A stretch of DNA of 64,000 nucleotides, taken from assembly GCF_019047785.1 (NCBI RefSeq), contig NZ_CP077290.1, positions 4,588,001-4,652,000 on the forward strand, read 5' to 3'. Source of the stretch: Enterobacter cancerogenus. GTDB lineage: Bacteria; Pseudomonadota; Gammaproteobacteria; Enterobacterales; Enterobacteriaceae. The number at the start of each line of letters is the position of its first letter. Position 1 is the first letter of the stretch. A program made the position numbers and the translations under genes. Below, piece after piece: positions 51,153 through 63,871 of the stretch. A model generated the notes under the pieces. That model was not told the DNA's origin, made no database searches, and was given only the letters and a program-made list of their open reading frames with translations.

Positions 51153-52142
51153 ATGCACAAATTTACTAAAGCGCTGGCGGCCATCGGCCTGGCTGCCGTT
51201 ATGTCACAATCCGCTATGGCAGAAAATGTAAAACTCGGTTTTCTGGTTAAACAACCTGAAGAACCCTGGTTCCAGACCGAGTGGAAATTCGCCGATAAAG
51301 CCGGGAAAGATTTAGGCTTTGAGGTGATCAAAATCGCCGTGCCGGACGGTGAAAAAACGCTGAACGCTATCGACAGCCTGGCGGCCAGCGGCGCGAAAGG
51401 GTTCGTTATCTGTACGCCCGATCCTAAGCTTGGGTCCGCGATTGTCGCCAAGGCGCGCGGGTACGACATGAAGGTGATTGCGGTTGATGACCAGTTCGTC
51501 AATGCCAAAGGCAAACCGATGGATACCGTCCCGCTGGTGATGATGGCCGCGACTAAAATCGGCGAGCGCCAGGGCCAGGAATTATATAAAGAGATGCAAA
51601 AACGCGGCTGGGACGTTAAAGAGACCGGCGTAATGGCCATTACCGCCGACGAGCTGGATACCGCGCGTCGTCGTACTACCGGCTCTATGGATGCCCTGAA
51701 AGCCGCCGGCTTCCCGGAAAAACAGATCTACAAAGTGCCCACCAAATCTAACGATATCCCAGGCGCATTCGATGCGGCGAACTCAATGCTGGTGCAGCAT
51801 CCGGAGGTTAAACACTGGCTGGTGGTCGGCATGAACGACAACACCGTGTTGGGCGGCGTGCGTGCAACCGAAGGCCAGGGCTTCAAAGCACCTGACGTGA
51901 TTGGCATTGGTATTAACGGTGTCGATGCCGTCAGCGAGCTGTCGAAAGCGCAGGCGACGGGCTTCTACGGTTCTCTGCTGCCAAGCCCGGACGTTCACGG
52001 CTACAAATCCAGCGAGATGCTCTACAACTGGGTGACCAAAGGGGCTGAGCCGCCGAAATTCACCGAAGTGACCGACGTGGTGCTGATCACCCGCGATAAC
52101 TTCAAAGAGGAGCTGGCGAAAAAAGGACTGGGCGGTAAATAA
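51153..52142 (+). CDS. araF: L-arabinose-binding periplasmic protein
   Basis: A 329-residue protein identical in length to E. coli AraF and nearly identical in sequence. The signal peptide (1-23) ends SQSAMA before ENVKLGFLV. It delivers L-arabinose to AraGH. A hairpin follows in the gap to araG, which likely keeps the araF message abundant. Confidence 0.97.
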   Translation: MHKFTKALAAIGLAAVMSQSAMAENVKLGFLVKQPEEPWFQTEWKFADKAGKDLGFEVIKIAVPDGEKTLNAIDSLAASGAKGFVICTPDPKLGSAIVAKARGYDMKVIAVDDQFVNAKGKPMDTVPLVMMAATKIGERQGQELYKEMQKRGWDVKETGVMAITADELDTARRRTTGSMDALKAAGFPEKQIYKVPTKSNDIPGAFDAANSMLVQHPEVKHWLVVGMNDNTVLGGVRATEGQGFKAPDVIGIGINGVDAVSELSKAQATGFYGSLLPSPDVHGYKSSEMLYNWVTKGAEPPKFTEVTDVVLITRDNFKEELAKKGLGGK

Positions 52143-52156
52143 CAGGCTGTGATTGT

Positions 52157-52179
52157 GCCCCTTACTTGCCGTAAGGGGC
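52157..52179 (+). repeat. Hairpin between araF and araG
   Basis: GCCCCTTAC (52157-52165) pairs with GTAAGGGGC (52171-52179) around a five-base loop. It probably sets the excess of binding protein over membrane components. Confidence 0.7.
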
Positions 52180-52213
52180 CTGACGTACACACAACAGGTA
52201 TCACGGAGTCGTT

Positions 52214-53728
52214 ATGCAACAGTCCTTACCGTATCTCTCTTTTCGCGGCATCGGTAAAACCTTCCCCGGTGTAAACGCGCTGACCGATATCAGCTTCGAC
52301 TGCTATCCCGGCCAGGTTCACGCCCTGATGGGGGAGAACGGCGCGGGAAAATCCACGCTGCTCAAAATTCTCAGCGGTAACTACACGCCCACCACCGGCA
52401 CGCTGGCTATTCGCGGCGAAGAGGTCGCCTTTGCCGACACCACGGCGGCGCTCAACGCGGGCGTTGCCATCATCTATCAGGAGCTGCACCTTATTCCTGA
52501 GATGACCGTGGCGGAAAACATCTATTTAGGCCAGCTGCCGCATAAAAGCGGCGTGGTCAATCGCTCGCTGCTGAACTATGAAGCGGGCCTGCAGTTAAAA
52601 CACCTCGGGCTGGACGTCGATCCGCAAACGCCCCTGAAGTATCTCTCCATCGGCCAGTGGCAAATGGTGGAAATCGCCAAAGCGCTGGCGCGTAACGCCA
52701 AAATCATCGCCTTTGACGAGCCAACCAGTTCGTTATCCGCGCGGGAAATCGACAATCTTTTCCGGGTGATCCGCGAGCTGCGTAAAGAAGGCCGCATCAT
52801 TTTGTATGTATCTCACCGCATGGAGGAGATTTTCGCCTTAAGCGATGCCATCACGGTATTCAAAGATGGCCGCTACGTGCGCACCTTCACCGATATGCAG
52901 CAGGTCAACCATGACCAGCTGGTACAGGCGATGGTCGGGCGCGATCTCGGGGATATCTACCACTGGAAACCGCGCGAGTACGGGCCGGAACGCCTGCGTC
53001 TGGATACGGTGAAAGCGCCCGGCGTGCGCACGCCCATTTCGCTTTCGGTGCGCAGCGGTGAAATTGTCGGGCTGTTTGGCCTGGTGGGGGCAGGGCGCAG
53101 CGAGCTGCTGAAAGGGCTGTTTGGCGGTACGCGCATTACCCAGGGGCAGATTCTGGTCGACGGGAAAAAAGTCGATATTCAGAAGCCTGCCCACGCCATC
53201 ACCGCCGGCATCATGCTCTGCCCGGAAGATCGCAAGGCAGAAGGGATTATTCCGGTGCACTCGGTTCGCGACAACATCAATATCTCTGCTCGCCGCAAGT
53301 TTATCCGCGCCGGATGCCTGATCAACGACGGCTGGGAGTCGAGCAACGCCGAACACCACATCCGTTCGCTGAATATCAAAACGCCGGGTGCCGAACAGCT
53401 GATCATGAACCTTTCAGGCGGAAACCAGCAGAAGGCGATCCTGGGCCGCTGGCTGTCGGAAGACATGAAGGTGATTATGCTCGACGAGCCGACGCGCGGC
53501 ATCGACGTGGGGGCGAAGCACGAAATCTATAACGTCATTTATGAGCTGGCAAAACGGGGCGTGGCGGTGCTATTCGCCTCAAGCGATCTGCCAGAGGTCC
53601 TCGGCGTTGCCGATCGCATCGTTGTGATGCGTGAAGGGGAAATTGCCGGTGAATTGCTGCATGAACAGGCGAATGAACAACTGGCGTTGAGTCTCGCCAT
53701 GCCTAAAGTTAGCCAGGCTGTCGCCTGA
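52214..53728 (+). CDS. araG: L-arabinose ABC transporter ATPase
   Basis: A 504-residue protein with two ATPase halves. The first has GENGAGKST near 40-48 and Walker [14 protein letters not shown]. The second has a degenerate Walker [13 protein letters not shown], and [15 protein letters not shown] near 396-410, as in other sugar-type CUT2 systems. Same length as E. coli AraG. Confidence 0.97.
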   Translation: MQQSLPYLSFRGIGKTFPGVNALTDISFDCYPGQVHALMGENGAGKSTLLKILSGNYTPTTGTLAIRGEEVAFADTTAALNAGVAIIYQELHLIPEMTVAENIYLGQLPHKSGVVNRSLLNYEAGLQLKHLGLDVDPQTPLKYLSIGQWQMVEIAKALARNAKIIAFDEPTSSLSAREIDNLFRVIRELRKEGRIILYVSHRMEEIFALSDAITVFKDGRYVRTFTDMQQVNHDQLVQAMVGRDLGDIYHWKPREYGPERLRLDTVKAPGVRTPISLSVRSGEIVGLFGLVGAGRSELLKGLFGGTRITQGQILVDGKKVDIQKPAHAITAGIMLCPEDRKAEGIIPVHSVRDNINISARRKFIRAGCLINDGWESSNAEHHIRSLNIKTPGAEQLIMNLSGGNQQKAILGRWLSEDMKVIMLDEPTRGIDVGAKHEIYNVIYELAKRGVAVLFASSDLPEVLGVADRIVVMREGEIAGELLHEQANEQLALSLAMPKVSQAVA

Positions 53729-53739
53729 GTAAGGAGTCA

Positions 53740-54723
53740 ATGATGTCCTCTGTTACTACATCCGGAGCGCCGAAGACGGCATTCAGTTTTGGGCGCATCT
53801 GGGATCAGTACGGCATGCTGGTGGTCTTTGCCGTGCTGTTCCTCGCCTGCGCCATATTCGTTCCAAACTTCGCTACCTTCATCAATATGAAGGGACTCGG
53901 GCTGGCTATCTCAATGTCCGGTATGGTGGCCTGCGGAATGCTATTTTGTCTGGCCTCCGGCGATTTTGACCTGTCTGTGGCCTCGGTCATTGCCTGTGCG
54001 GGGGTGACCGCCGCGGTGGTGATCAACCTGACCGAAAGCCTGTGGATCGGCGTGCTGGCAGGGCTGATGCTGGGCGTGTTGAGCGGTCTGGTGAACGGGT
54101 TTGTTATCGCCCGGCTGAAGATCAACGCGCTGATCACCACCCTTGCCACCATGCAGATCGTTCGCGGCCTGGCCTACATTATCTCTGACGGTAAAGCTGT
54201 CGGGATTGAAGACGAGCGTTTCTTCACCCTGGGCTATGCCAACTGGCTGGGCCTGCCTGCGCCCATCTGGCTGACCGTTGCTTGCCTGATCCTGTTTGGT
54301 TTCCTGCTGAACCGCACCACCTTTGGCCGCAATACCCTGGCGATTGGCGGTAATGAAGAGGCGGCGCGTCTGGCGGGCGTACCTGTGGTGCGCACCAAAA
54401 TCATCATCTTTGTGCTCTCGGGGCTGGTCTCGGCGGCTGCGGGGATTATTCTGGCCTCGCGCATGACCAGCGGCCAGCCAATGACCTCCATCGGTTATGA
54501 GCTGATTGTCATCTCAGCCTGCGTGTTGGGCGGGGTTTCGCTGAAAGGAGGCATCGGAAAAATCTCATATGTGGTGGCGGGGATATTGATTTTGGGGACG
54601 GTGGAGAACGCCATGAACCTGTTGAATATTTCACCGTTCTCGCAGTATGTGGTGCGTGGCCTGATCCTGCTGGCAGCCGTGATATTCGACCGTTACAAGC
54701 AAAAAGCGAAGCGCACGGTCTGA
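53740..54723 (+). CDS. araH: L-arabinose ABC transporter permease
   Basis: A 327-residue CUT2 permease with about ten membrane segments; CLASGDFDLSVASVIACAGV near 69-88 is family-typical. The start could be the first or second ATG. AAGGAG lies upstream. Strong inverted repeats follow the stop. Confidence 0.95.
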   Translation: MMSSVTTSGAPKTAFSFGRIWDQYGMLVVFAVLFLACAIFVPNFATFINMKGLGLAISMSGMVACGMLFCLASGDFDLSVASVIACAGVTAAVVINLTESLWIGVLAGLMLGVLSGLVNGFVIARLKINALITTLATMQIVRGLAYIISDGKAVGIEDERFFTLGYANWLGLPAPIWLTVACLILFGFLLNRTTFGRNTLAIGGNEEAARLAGVPVVRTKIIIFVLSGLVSAAAGIILASRMTSGQPMTSIGYELIVISACVLGGVSLKGGIGKISYVVAGILILGTVENAMNLLNISPFSQYVVRGLILLAAVIFDRYKQKAKRTV

Positions 54724-54744
54724 GTTTTTTCCTGGCGTAAGCCT

Positions 54745-57102
<2,358 letters not shown>

Positions 57103-57107
57103 TTATT

Positions 57108-57132
57108 CTCGGGGGCATTAACTGCCCCCGAG
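57108..57132. terminator. Bidirectional hairpin between otsA and uspC
   Basis: CTCGGGGGCA (57108-57117) pairs with TGCCCCCGAG (57123-57132). It overlaps the uspC stop codon. Confidence 0.75.
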
Positions 57133-57546
57133 AGGCACCAGCAAAACATCTACCAGACTTGAGCCAACAATCGATTTCGCCGAGCAGGCTGCCCGGGAAA
57201 AAAAGCTCTGGTTATGATTCCCGCAAATCACCAAATCAATATTTTGATGACGACACATGCTCAGTATGTGTTCGTTTAATTCGCCTGTGGCAATGACGGT
57301 TTCATGAACCGGATAATTCGCTTTCTCTACCAGCTCCCGCAGAAAGGCTTTTGTTTCTTCCTGCAGCACGTCGCGAATATCTTCGAGCATCGGGGCGGCC
57401 ATCTGGTTATACATTTCCGGCTCGGCGGCAAGGGTAATCAGGCTGATGCGGGCGTTGTTGGGCCGGGCGATAGAGACCGCACGGGCAACAAGCTGGTGGC
57501 TTTCCGGGGAAACAGCAACGGAAACAAGAAGATGGGAGTAACTCAT
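57118..57546 (-). CDS. uspC: Universal stress protein C
   Basis: A 142-residue Usp family protein matching E. coli UspC (YecG) in length. HLLVSVAVSPESHQLV near 5-20, IDLVICGNHNQSFFSRA and VGSSLVDVLLVPLGG at the end are typical. It helps motility and osmotic or UV stress survival in E. coli, and scaffolds KdpD signalling. AAAGGAG precedes the ATG. Confidence 0.95.
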   Translation of the reverse strand: MSYSHLLVSVAVSPESHQLVARAVSIARPNNARISLITLAAEPEMYNQMAAPMLEDIRDVLQEETKAFLRELVEKANYPVHETVIATGELNEHILSMCRHQNIDLVICGNHNQSFFSRAACSAKSIVGSSLVDVLLVPLGGS

Positions 57547-57661
57547 CACACACTCCTTTGGCGTCTGAGAAACGGTATGCGTTCAGCATTACCGCGAAAC
57601 GCCCGAGTCTGCAAGAGGGGACCATGTCATTAGTGTGACGCTTATCATAATTATTCATTAA

Positions 57662-57682
57662 TTATTCTTATAAGAAGAATAA
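57662..57682. repeat. AT-rich inverted repeat in the uspC-flhD region
   Basis: TTATTCTT (57662-57669) and AAGAATAA (57675-57682) with five bases between, upstream of uspC. It could be a regulator site; it also loosely resembles an RcsB-type box. Confidence 0.4.
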
Positions 57683-58349
57683 CTGAAAAGTATGTCTAAA
57701 TGAAAAAAATTAACAACTTAATACAAATCACAAAATTAAATGCTTGTGCGGCTGAATCATTCTGAAGCGTTATTAACGCATGGGTGATAATTGCCTGATG
57801 ATATTACCTGTAGAGCGTAGATGTGTAACTTACTGATTAACAGTAATAAAGAGTAACACGTGTGAGGGGGTAGACGTTTTTAACATTAATGCAACTTTAA
57901 CAGCACTAAAAAGCCCTTCCACATACCCATTTGTTCACACTTCTGCATGAGTATTCGATCATAAAGAATATAAAACAGTGTGATTTGCTCAATTATTAAC
58001 CAACTTACAAGCCTCGCTGATGGGTTTATGGAGTATATTCACTCAATTTATGTGATGTGGATCACATTTTTTTTAAAATTCGGGGGAGGCTGGATTGTAT
58101 GTGGCAAAACTGACGAGTAGAGTTTGCGTCGAATTAGGAAAAATCTTAGTTATTTGTAAGAAATGATAAAAGGCGTAAGCGATGCGTAAAGACGTGTCGG
58201 GGTCACTGCGCGTTTTACTGCATAAGCATACAAATCTTAATTCAACTATGCATTTGGCCTTTTCTTTTATACCGGGTGATTTCCCGGCGACATCACGGGG
58301 TGCGGTCTGTCCGCATAAAAATAATAGTTGGTTATTCGGGATGGGGAAA
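57683..58349 (+). promoter_or_regulatory. flhDC promoter region and long 5' leader
   Basis: The 667 bases hold the class I flagellar master promoter. A perfect CRP site TGTGATGTGGATCACA lies at 58051-58066, about 72 bases before the predicted start near 58130, the distance known for E. coli. TAGGAAAAATCTTA at 58135-58148 matches the RcsAB box just after the start. The leader of about 220 nt carries hairpins CCGGG/CCCGG (58272-58287) and TGCGG/CCGCA (58301-58315), likely targets of CsrA and small RNAs. The part 57683-58000 is AT-rich. Confidence 0.8.
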
Positions 58350-58700
58350 ATGCATACATCCGAGTTGCTAAAACATATCTATGACATCAACTTGTCGTAT
58401 TTATTGCTGGCACAGCGTTTGATTAGTCAGGACAAAGCATCCGCAATGTTTCGTCTGGGTATTAACGAAGAGATAGCCACCATGTTGGGCGGATTAACGC
58501 TCCCGCAAATGGTAAAACTGGCAGAGACCAATCAGCTTGTTTGCCAGTTCCGCTTTGACAGTCCGCAGACCATTACGCGTCTGACCCAGGATTCCCGCGT
58601 AGACGATCTCCAGCAGATCCACACCGGTATTCTCCTTTCCACCCGCTTGCTCACCGAAATCAGCCAGCCTGATGACGCTGCCCGTAAGAAAAGGGCATAA
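58350..58700 (+). CDS. flhD: Flagellar master regulator FlhD
   Basis: A 116-residue subunit of the FlhD4C2 activator of class II flagellar genes, same length as E. coli. [20 protein letters not shown] near 2-21 is nearly invariant. GGGG precedes ATG 58350; another ATG three codons upstream (58341) is possible. The frame stays open upstream to an ATG at 58182. Confidence 0.96.
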   Translation: MHTSELLKHIYDINLSYLLLAQRLISQDKASAMFRLGINEEIATMLGGLTLPQMVKLAETNQLVCQFRFDSPQTITRLTQDSRVDDLQQIHTGILLSTRLLTEISQPDDAARKKRA

Positions 58701-58703
58701 AAA

Positions 58704-59282
58704 ATGAGCGAGAAAAGCATTGTTCAGGAAGCCCGTGACATACAGCTGGCAATGGAACTCATTACGCTGGGTGCGCGTTTACAGATGCTGGAAAGCGAAA
58801 CGCAGCTGAGCCGTGGCCGTCTTATTAAACTGTATAAAGAGTTACGTGGTAGCCCACCGCCGAAAGGCATGCTGCCGTTTTCGACCGACTGGTTTATGAC
58901 CTGGGAGCAGAACATTCATGCGTCTATGTTCTGCAACGCATGGCAGTATCTTCTGAAGACGGGGCTGTGCACCGGCGTCGACGCCGTGATCAAAGCCTAT
59001 AAGCTTTACCTTGAGCAATGCCCACAGCAGGAAGAAGGTCCTCTGCTGGCGTTAACCCGCGCATGGACGCTGGTGCGTTTTGTTGAAAGCGGAATGCTGC
59101 AACTGTCGCGCTGCAACTGCTGCGACGGCAATTTTATCACCCATGCACATCAGCCCGTAGGCAGCTTTGCCTGCAGTTTATGTCAGCCGCCTTCCAGGGC
59201 AGTAAAAAGACGTAAACTTTCCCGGGATGCTGCCGATATTATTCCACAACTGCTGGATGAACAGATCGAACAGGCTGTTTAA
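58704..59282 (+). CDS. flhC: Flagellar master regulator FlhC
   Basis: A 192-residue partner of FlhD and the main DNA-binding part. The zinc cysteines are in [20 protein letters not shown] (near 135-154) and ACSLCQPP. Same length as in E. coli. It starts three bases after flhD ends. Confidence 0.97.
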   Translation: MSEKSIVQEARDIQLAMELITLGARLQMLESETQLSRGRLIKLYKELRGSPPPKGMLPFSTDWFMTWEQNIHASMFCNAWQYLLKTGLCTGVDAVIKAYKLYLEQCPQQEEGPLLALTRAWTLVRFVESGMLQLSRCNCCDGNFITHAHQPVGSFACSLCQPPSRAVKRRKLSRDAADIIPQLLDEQIEQAV

Positions 59283-59305
59283 CCCGACCTTGTGGGCAAG
59301 ATTCC

Positions 59306-59338
59306 AGCAGCGGTAAGTCATTACCGCTGCTTTTTTTT
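59306..59338 (+). terminator. Terminator of flhDC
   Basis: AGCAGCGGTAA (59306-59316) pairs with TTACCGCTGCT (59321-59331), followed by eight T. Confidence 0.9.
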
Positions 59339-59339
59339 A

Positions 59340-59370
59340 CCCGCATTTTGGGCACACTGTCGAAATGAAC
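59340..59370 (+). promoter_or_regulatory. Candidate FliA (sigma-28) promoter of motA
   Basis: GTCGAAAT at 59359-59366 resembles the -10 GCCGATAA of sigma-28. The -35 is poor. In E. coli motABcheAW is a class III operon in the same place and the small RNA MotR starts here; a MotR homologue is possible but cannot be shown from sequence. Confidence 0.5.
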
Positions 59371-59404
59371 ATCCTGCCATAGTCACTAGCGGAAGGATGA
59401 TGTC

Positions 59405-60292
59405 GTGCTTATCTTATTAGGTTACCTGGTAGTTCTCGGTACAGTTTTCGGCGGTTACATGATGACCGGCGGGCACCTTGGAGCACTCTATCAACCGGCT
59501 GAACTTATTATCATCGGCGGCGCAGGGGTAGGGGCTTTTATCGTTGGCAACAACGGTAAATCGATCAAGGGGACGCTGAAAGCTATTCCACTGCTGTTCC
59601 GTCGCTCGAAATACACCAAAAGCATGTACATGGACCTGCTGGCACTGCTCTATCGCCTGATGGCGAAGTCGCGTCAGCAGGGGATGTTCTCGCTGGAGCG
59701 TGATATCGAAAACCCGAAAGAGAGCGAAATCTTCGCCAGCTACCCACGTATTCTGGCCGATGCCATGATGCTGGATTTCATCGTCGATTACCTGCGCCTG
59801 ATCATCAGCGGCAACATGAACACCTTCGAAATCGAAGCGCTGATGGACGAAGAGATCGAGACCCACGAAAGTGAATCCGAAGTGCCGGCGAACAGCCTGG
59901 CGCTGGTGGGTGACTCGCTGCCTGCATTCGGTATCGTCGCGGCGGTAATGGGCGTGGTTCACGCGCTGGCCTCGGCGGATCGCCCGGCGGCAGAGCTGGG
60001 GGCGCTGATTGCCCACGCTATGGTGGGCACTTTCCTCGGTATTTTACTGGCGTACGGTTTTATCTCCCCGCTGGCCAGCGTGCTGCGCCAGAAAAGCGCC
60101 GAAACCACCAAAATGATGCAGTGCGTGAAGATAACCTTGCTCTCCAACCTCAACGGTTACGCGCCGCCTATCGCCGTGGAATTCGGACGTAAAACCCTGT
60201 ACTCCAGCGAACGTCCGTCGTTCATCGAGCTGGAAGAACATGTACGCGCGGTGAAAAATCCAAACCAACAGACGACCACTGAGGACGCATGA
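59405..60292 (+). CDS. motA: Flagellar motor stator protein MotA
   Basis: A 295-residue protein with four membrane segments, forming the proton channel with MotB. GTG start, as expected from the length match to E. coli MotA. The cytoplasmic loop (about 60-165) contains the torque residues near [10 protein letters not shown] and [11 protein letters not shown]. Overlaps motB by ATGA. Confidence 0.97.
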   Translation: MLILLGYLVVLGTVFGGYMMTGGHLGALYQPAELIIIGGAGVGAFIVGNNGKSIKGTLKAIPLLFRRSKYTKSMYMDLLALLYRLMAKSRQQGMFSLERDIENPKESEIFASYPRILADAMMLDFIVDYLRLIISGNMNTFEIEALMDEEIETHESESEVPANSLALVGDSLPAFGIVAAVMGVVHALASADRPAAELGALIAHAMVGTFLGILLAYGFISPLASVLRQKSAETTKMMQCVKITLLSNLNGYAPPIAVEFGRKTLYSSERPSFIELEEHVRAVKNPNQQTTTEDA

Positions 60293-61218
60293 AAAACCAG
60301 TCCCATCCGATCGTCATCGTAAAAAAGCGCAAGCATAAGGGGCACGGGCACGGCTCGCACGGCTCCTGGAAAATTGCTTACGCCGATTTTATGACCGCCA
60401 TGATGGCCTTCTTTCTGGTGATGTGGCTGATCTCCATCTCCAGCCCGAAAGAGCTGATTCAGATTGCGGAATATTTCAGAACACCGCTGGCGACGGCAGT
60501 GACCGGTGGGCAGCGTATTTCTAACAGTGATAGCCCCATCCCGGGCGGCGGCGATGATTACACCCAGCAAAAGGGTGAGGTGAAAAAAGAGCCGAACATC
60601 GACGAGCTGAAAAAACGGATGGAGCAGGCGCGCCTGAAAAAAGTGCGCGGGGATCTGGATCAACTGATTGAAGCCGATCCGAAGCTGCGCGCGTTACGTC
60701 CGCACCTGAAGATTGACCTGGTGCAGGAAGGGCTGCGCATTCAGATCATCGACAGCCAGAACCGCCCGATGTTTAAAACCGGCAGCGCGGAAGTGGAACC
60801 CTATATGCGCGACATTCTGCGGGCGATTGCGCCAGTGCTGAACGGCATCCCTAACCGGGTCAGCCTCTCCGGGCACACGGATGATTTCCCCTATGCTAAT
60901 GGCGAGAAAGGGTACAGCAACTGGGAGCTTTCTGCCGATCGTGCCAACGCCTCGCGTCGCGAGCTGGTGGCGGGTGGGCTTGATGATGGCAAGGTCCTGC
61001 GCGTGGTCGGCATGGCAGCAACCATGCGCCTCACCGACCGCGGGCCGGATGACGCCATCAACCGTCGTATCAGTCTTTTAGTGCTGAACCAGCAGGCGGA
61101 GCAGGCCATCCTGCATGAAAACGCCGAAAGTCAGAATGAGTCACTGGACGATTTAAAACAGCCTGGGGCCGTCCCTTCGGCTGCCGTTCCAACATCGCCA
61201 CCAGCCAATCCGAGGTGA
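60289..61218 (+). CDS. motB: Flagellar motor stator protein MotB
   Basis: A 309-residue protein. The membrane segment at about 28-48 holds the proton-carrying Asp in [15 protein letters not shown] (D33). The C-terminal OmpA-like domain (about 150-270, [20 protein letters not shown]) anchors to peptidoglycan. Five bases separate it from cheA. Confidence 0.97.
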   Translation: MKNQSHPIVIVKKRKHKGHGHGSHGSWKIAYADFMTAMMAFFLVMWLISISSPKELIQIAEYFRTPLATAVTGGQRISNSDSPIPGGGDDYTQQKGEVKKEPNIDELKKRMEQARLKKVRGDLDQLIEADPKLRALRPHLKIDLVQEGLRIQIIDSQNRPMFKTGSAEVEPYMRDILRAIAPVLNGIPNRVSLSGHTDDFPYANGEKGYSNWELSADRANASRRELVAGGLDDGKVLRVVGMAATMRLTDRGPDDAINRRISLLVLNQQAEQAILHENAESQNESLDDLKQPGAVPSAAVPTSPPANPR

Positions 61219-61222
61219 TAGC

Positions 61223-63253
61223 GTGAGCATGGATATTAGCGATTTTTACCAGACATTCTTTGATGAAGCCGACGAGTTGTTGGCTGATATGGAGCAACAC
61301 CTGCTGGATCTGGTGCCTGAAGCACCGGATTCAGAGCAGCTGAATGCCATCTTCCGGGCAGCGCACTCCATTAAAGGCGGCGCCGGAACCTTTGGTTTTA
61401 CCATCCTGCAGGAAACGACCCATTTAATGGAAAACCTGCTCGATGAAGCACGACGCGGTGAGATGCAGCTCAATACCGATATTATCAACCTGTTTTTGGA
61501 AACCAAAGATATTATGCAGGAACAGCTCGACGCCTATAAAAGTTCGACAGAGCCTGATGCAGCAAGCTTTGAATACATCTGCAATGCGCTTCGCCAGCTT
61601 GCGCTGGAAGCAAAAGGCGAGGCCGCCGCGCCTGCCGTCCCTGCTGCGAAACTGAGCGTTGTCGATGCGGTTTCGCCAGCCGATGCCACGCCTGCCGCCG
61701 GGCAGCCCGCAAAACTGCGCGTGGTTCTCTCTCGTCTGAAAGAGAATGAAGTCAATCTGCTGGAAGAAGAGCTGGGTAACCTGGCGACCTTAAGCAACGT
61801 GGTGAAAGGCAAAGACAGCCTGGCGGCGACGCTGGACGACGGGATCGGCCAGGACGACATCGTGGCGGTCCTGTGCTTTGTTATCGAAGCCGACCAGATT
61901 GCCTTTGAAACCGAAACGTCCGTTGCTGACGCCCCGGCGCCAGTGGAAGAGGGTGTTGCTGAGGTCGCTGCGCCTGCAGTAGTGCCTGCAGCGCCTGCGC
62001 TGAAAGCCGTGCCGAAAGAGCCGGCTGCGCCTGGCCGCGGTGAAAAACCGGCGGCGCGCTCCAGTGAATCCACCAGCATCCGCGTGGCCGTTGAGAAGGT
62101 CGACCAGCTGATTAACCTTGTGGGCGAACTGGTGATCACCCAGTCTATGCTGGCCCAGCGCTCTAACGAGCTGGACCCGGTCACCCACGGCGATCTCATT
62201 ACCAGCATGGGTCAGTTACAACGTAACGCCCGCGATCTGCAGGAATCGGTGATGTCCATTCGTATGATGCCGATGGAGTATGTCTTCAGCCGCTTCCCGC
62301 GCCTGGTGCGCGATCTGGCCGGTAAGCTCAATAAGCAGATTGAGCTGACGCTGATGGGCAGCTCAACCGAACTGGATAAGAGCCTGATCGAACGCATTAT
62401 CGATCCGCTGACGCACCTGGTGCGTAACAGCCTTGACCACGGTATTGAATTGCCGGAAAACCGCATCGCAGCGGGGAAATCTCCGGTGGGCAACCTGATT
62501 CTTTCTGCGGAACACCAGGGCGGTAACATCTGCATTGAAGTGACCGACGACGGTGCCGGTCTGAACCGTGAGCGTATCCTGGCGAAAGCGGTATCGCAGG
62601 GCATGGCGGTGAACGAAAACATGACCGATGAAGAGGTTGGCATGCTGATCTTCGCGCCGGGCTTCTCCACCGCCGAGCAGGTGACGGATGTCTCCGGGCG
62701 TGGCGTGGGCATGGACGTGGTGAAACGTAACATCCAGGAGATGGGCGGCCACGTCGAGATCAAGTCTAAGCAGGGGGCCGGCACCACCATCCGCATCCTG
62801 CTGCCGCTGACGCTGGCGATCCTCGACGGCATGTCCGTTAAGGTGGCCGACGAGGTCTTTATTCTACCGCTGAACGCGGTGATGGAATCGCTGCAGCCGC
62901 GCGAAGAAGATCTGCATCCGCTGGCGGGCGGCGAGCGCGTGCTCGAAGTGCGCGGGGAGTACCTGCCGCTGGTCGAGCTGTGGAAAGTATTTGAAGTGGA
63001 CGGTGCAAAAACCGAGGCCACGCAGGGTATCGTGGTGATTTTGCAAAGCGCCGGTCGCCGCTATGCGCTGCTGGTCGATCAGCTGATTGGTCAGCACCAG
63101 GTGGTGGTGAAGAACCTCGAAAGCAACTATCGCAAAGTGCCAGGCATTTCTGCTGCCACCATTCTCGGGGATGGCAGCGTGGCGCTGATCGTCGATGTGT
63201 CGGCGCTTCAGGGATTAAATCGTGAACAACGTGTGGCGTACACAGCCGCCTGA
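61223..63253 (+). CDS. cheA: Chemotaxis histidine kinase CheA
   Basis: A 676-residue kinase. P1 has the phosphorylated H48 (AAHSIKGG). P2 binds CheY/CheB. P3 dimerises. P4 has the N, G1 and G2 boxes ([38 protein letters not shown]). P5 binds CheW. It is about 20 residues longer than E. coli CheA (654) because the P1-P2 and P2-P3 linkers are Ala/Pro-rich. GTG start, GTG AGC ATG, as in E. coli. A short form may start at Met98 (KDIMQEQ). Confidence 0.97.
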   Translation: MSMDISDFYQTFFDEADELLADMEQHLLDLVPEAPDSEQLNAIFRAAHSIKGGAGTFGFTILQETTHLMENLLDEARRGEMQLNTDIINLFLETKDIMQEQLDAYKSSTEPDAASFEYICNALRQLALEAKGEAAAPAVPAAKLSVVDAVSPADATPAAGQPAKLRVVLSRLKENEVNLLEEELGNLATLSNVVKGKDSLAATLDDGIGQDDIVAVLCFVIEADQIAFETETSVADAPAPVEEGVAEVAAPAVVPAAPALKAVPKEPAAPGRGEKPAARSSESTSIRVAVEKVDQLINLVGELVITQSMLAQRSNELDPVTHGDLITSMGQLQRNARDLQESVMSIRMMPMEYVFSRFPRLVRDLAGKLNKQIELTLMGSSTELDKSLIERIIDPLTHLVRNSLDHGIELPENRIAAGKSPVGNLILSAEHQGGNICIEVTDDGAGLNRERILAKAVSQGMAVNENMTDEEVGMLIFAPGFSTAEQVTDVSGRGVGMDVVKRNIQEMGGHVEIKSKQGAGTTIRILLPLTLAILDGMSVKVADEVFILPLNAVMESLQPREEDLHPLAGGERVLEVRGEYLPLVELWKVFEVDGAKTEATQGIVVILQSAGRRYALLVDQLIGQHQVVVKNLESNYRKVPGISAATILGDGSVALIVDVSALQGLNREQRVAYTAA

Positions 63254-63272
63254 TTAAGTAGAAGGTAAAAAC

Positions 63273-63776
63273 ATGACCGGTATGAGTAATGTAACGAAAC
63301 TGGCGGGCGAGCCATCAGGACAGGAATTCCTGGTTTTCACGTTAGGTGATGAAGAGTACGGTATCGACATCCTTAAGGTGCAGGAGATCCGCGGTTACGA
63401 TCAGGTTACGCGCATTGCCAACACGCCTGCTTTTATCAAGGGCGTGACTAACCTGCGCGGCGTCATTGTGCCTATCGTTGACCTGCGCGTGAAGTTCAGC
63501 CAGGGCGACGTAGAATACAACGATAATACCGTGGTGATTGTGCTGAACCTCGGCCAGCGCGTGGTGGGGATTGTGGTTGATGGCGTGTCCGATGTTCTGT
63601 CACTCACCGCCGATCAAATCCGTCCGGCACCGGAGTTTGCGGTCACGCTGTCCACCGAATACCTGACGGGGCTGGGCGCGCTCGGCGAACGTATGCTGAT
63701 TCTGGTGAACATTGAGAAGCTGCTGAACAGCGATGAGATGGCGCTGCTGGATATCGCGGCGAGCCACGTGGCCTAA
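63273..63776 (+). CDS. cheW: Chemotaxis coupling protein CheW
   Basis: A 167-residue adaptor joining CheA to receptors, the same length as E. coli Che[16 protein letters not shown] near 28-42 and [19 protein letters not shown] near 57-75 are family signatures. AGAAGG precedes the ATG. Confidence 0.97.
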   Translation: MTGMSNVTKLAGEPSGQEFLVFTLGDEEYGIDILKVQEIRGYDQVTRIANTPAFIKGVTNLRGVIVPIVDLRVKFSQGDVEYNDNTVVIVLNLGQRVVGIVVDGVSDVLSLTADQIRPAPEFAVTLSTEYLTGLGALGERMLILVNIEKLLNSDEMALLDIAASHVA

Positions 63777-63782
63777 AACGAT

Positions 63783-63866
63783 ACCGGGTGGCGCTCACGC
63801 TTACCCGGCTTATACGTTCGAGCATTTTTAGGCCGGGTAAGGCGAAGCCGCCACCCGGCTTTTTTA
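63783..63866. repeat. Pair of REP-like palindromes (BIME-like) and terminator
   Basis: ACCGGGTGGCG...TTACCCGGCT (63783-63810) and an inverted copy starting GGCCGGGTAAGGCG (63831) and ending in CCACCCGGC with six T (63853-63866). The second can form a strong terminator at the convergent end of cheW and the carrier gene. Confidence 0.75.
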
Positions 63867-63871
63867 CACCC

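Noticed and set aside
61534..62208. 224-codon minus-strand frame inside cheA
   Set aside because: Reflects the Ala/Pro-rich linkers of CheA on the other strand; no ribosome site or family.
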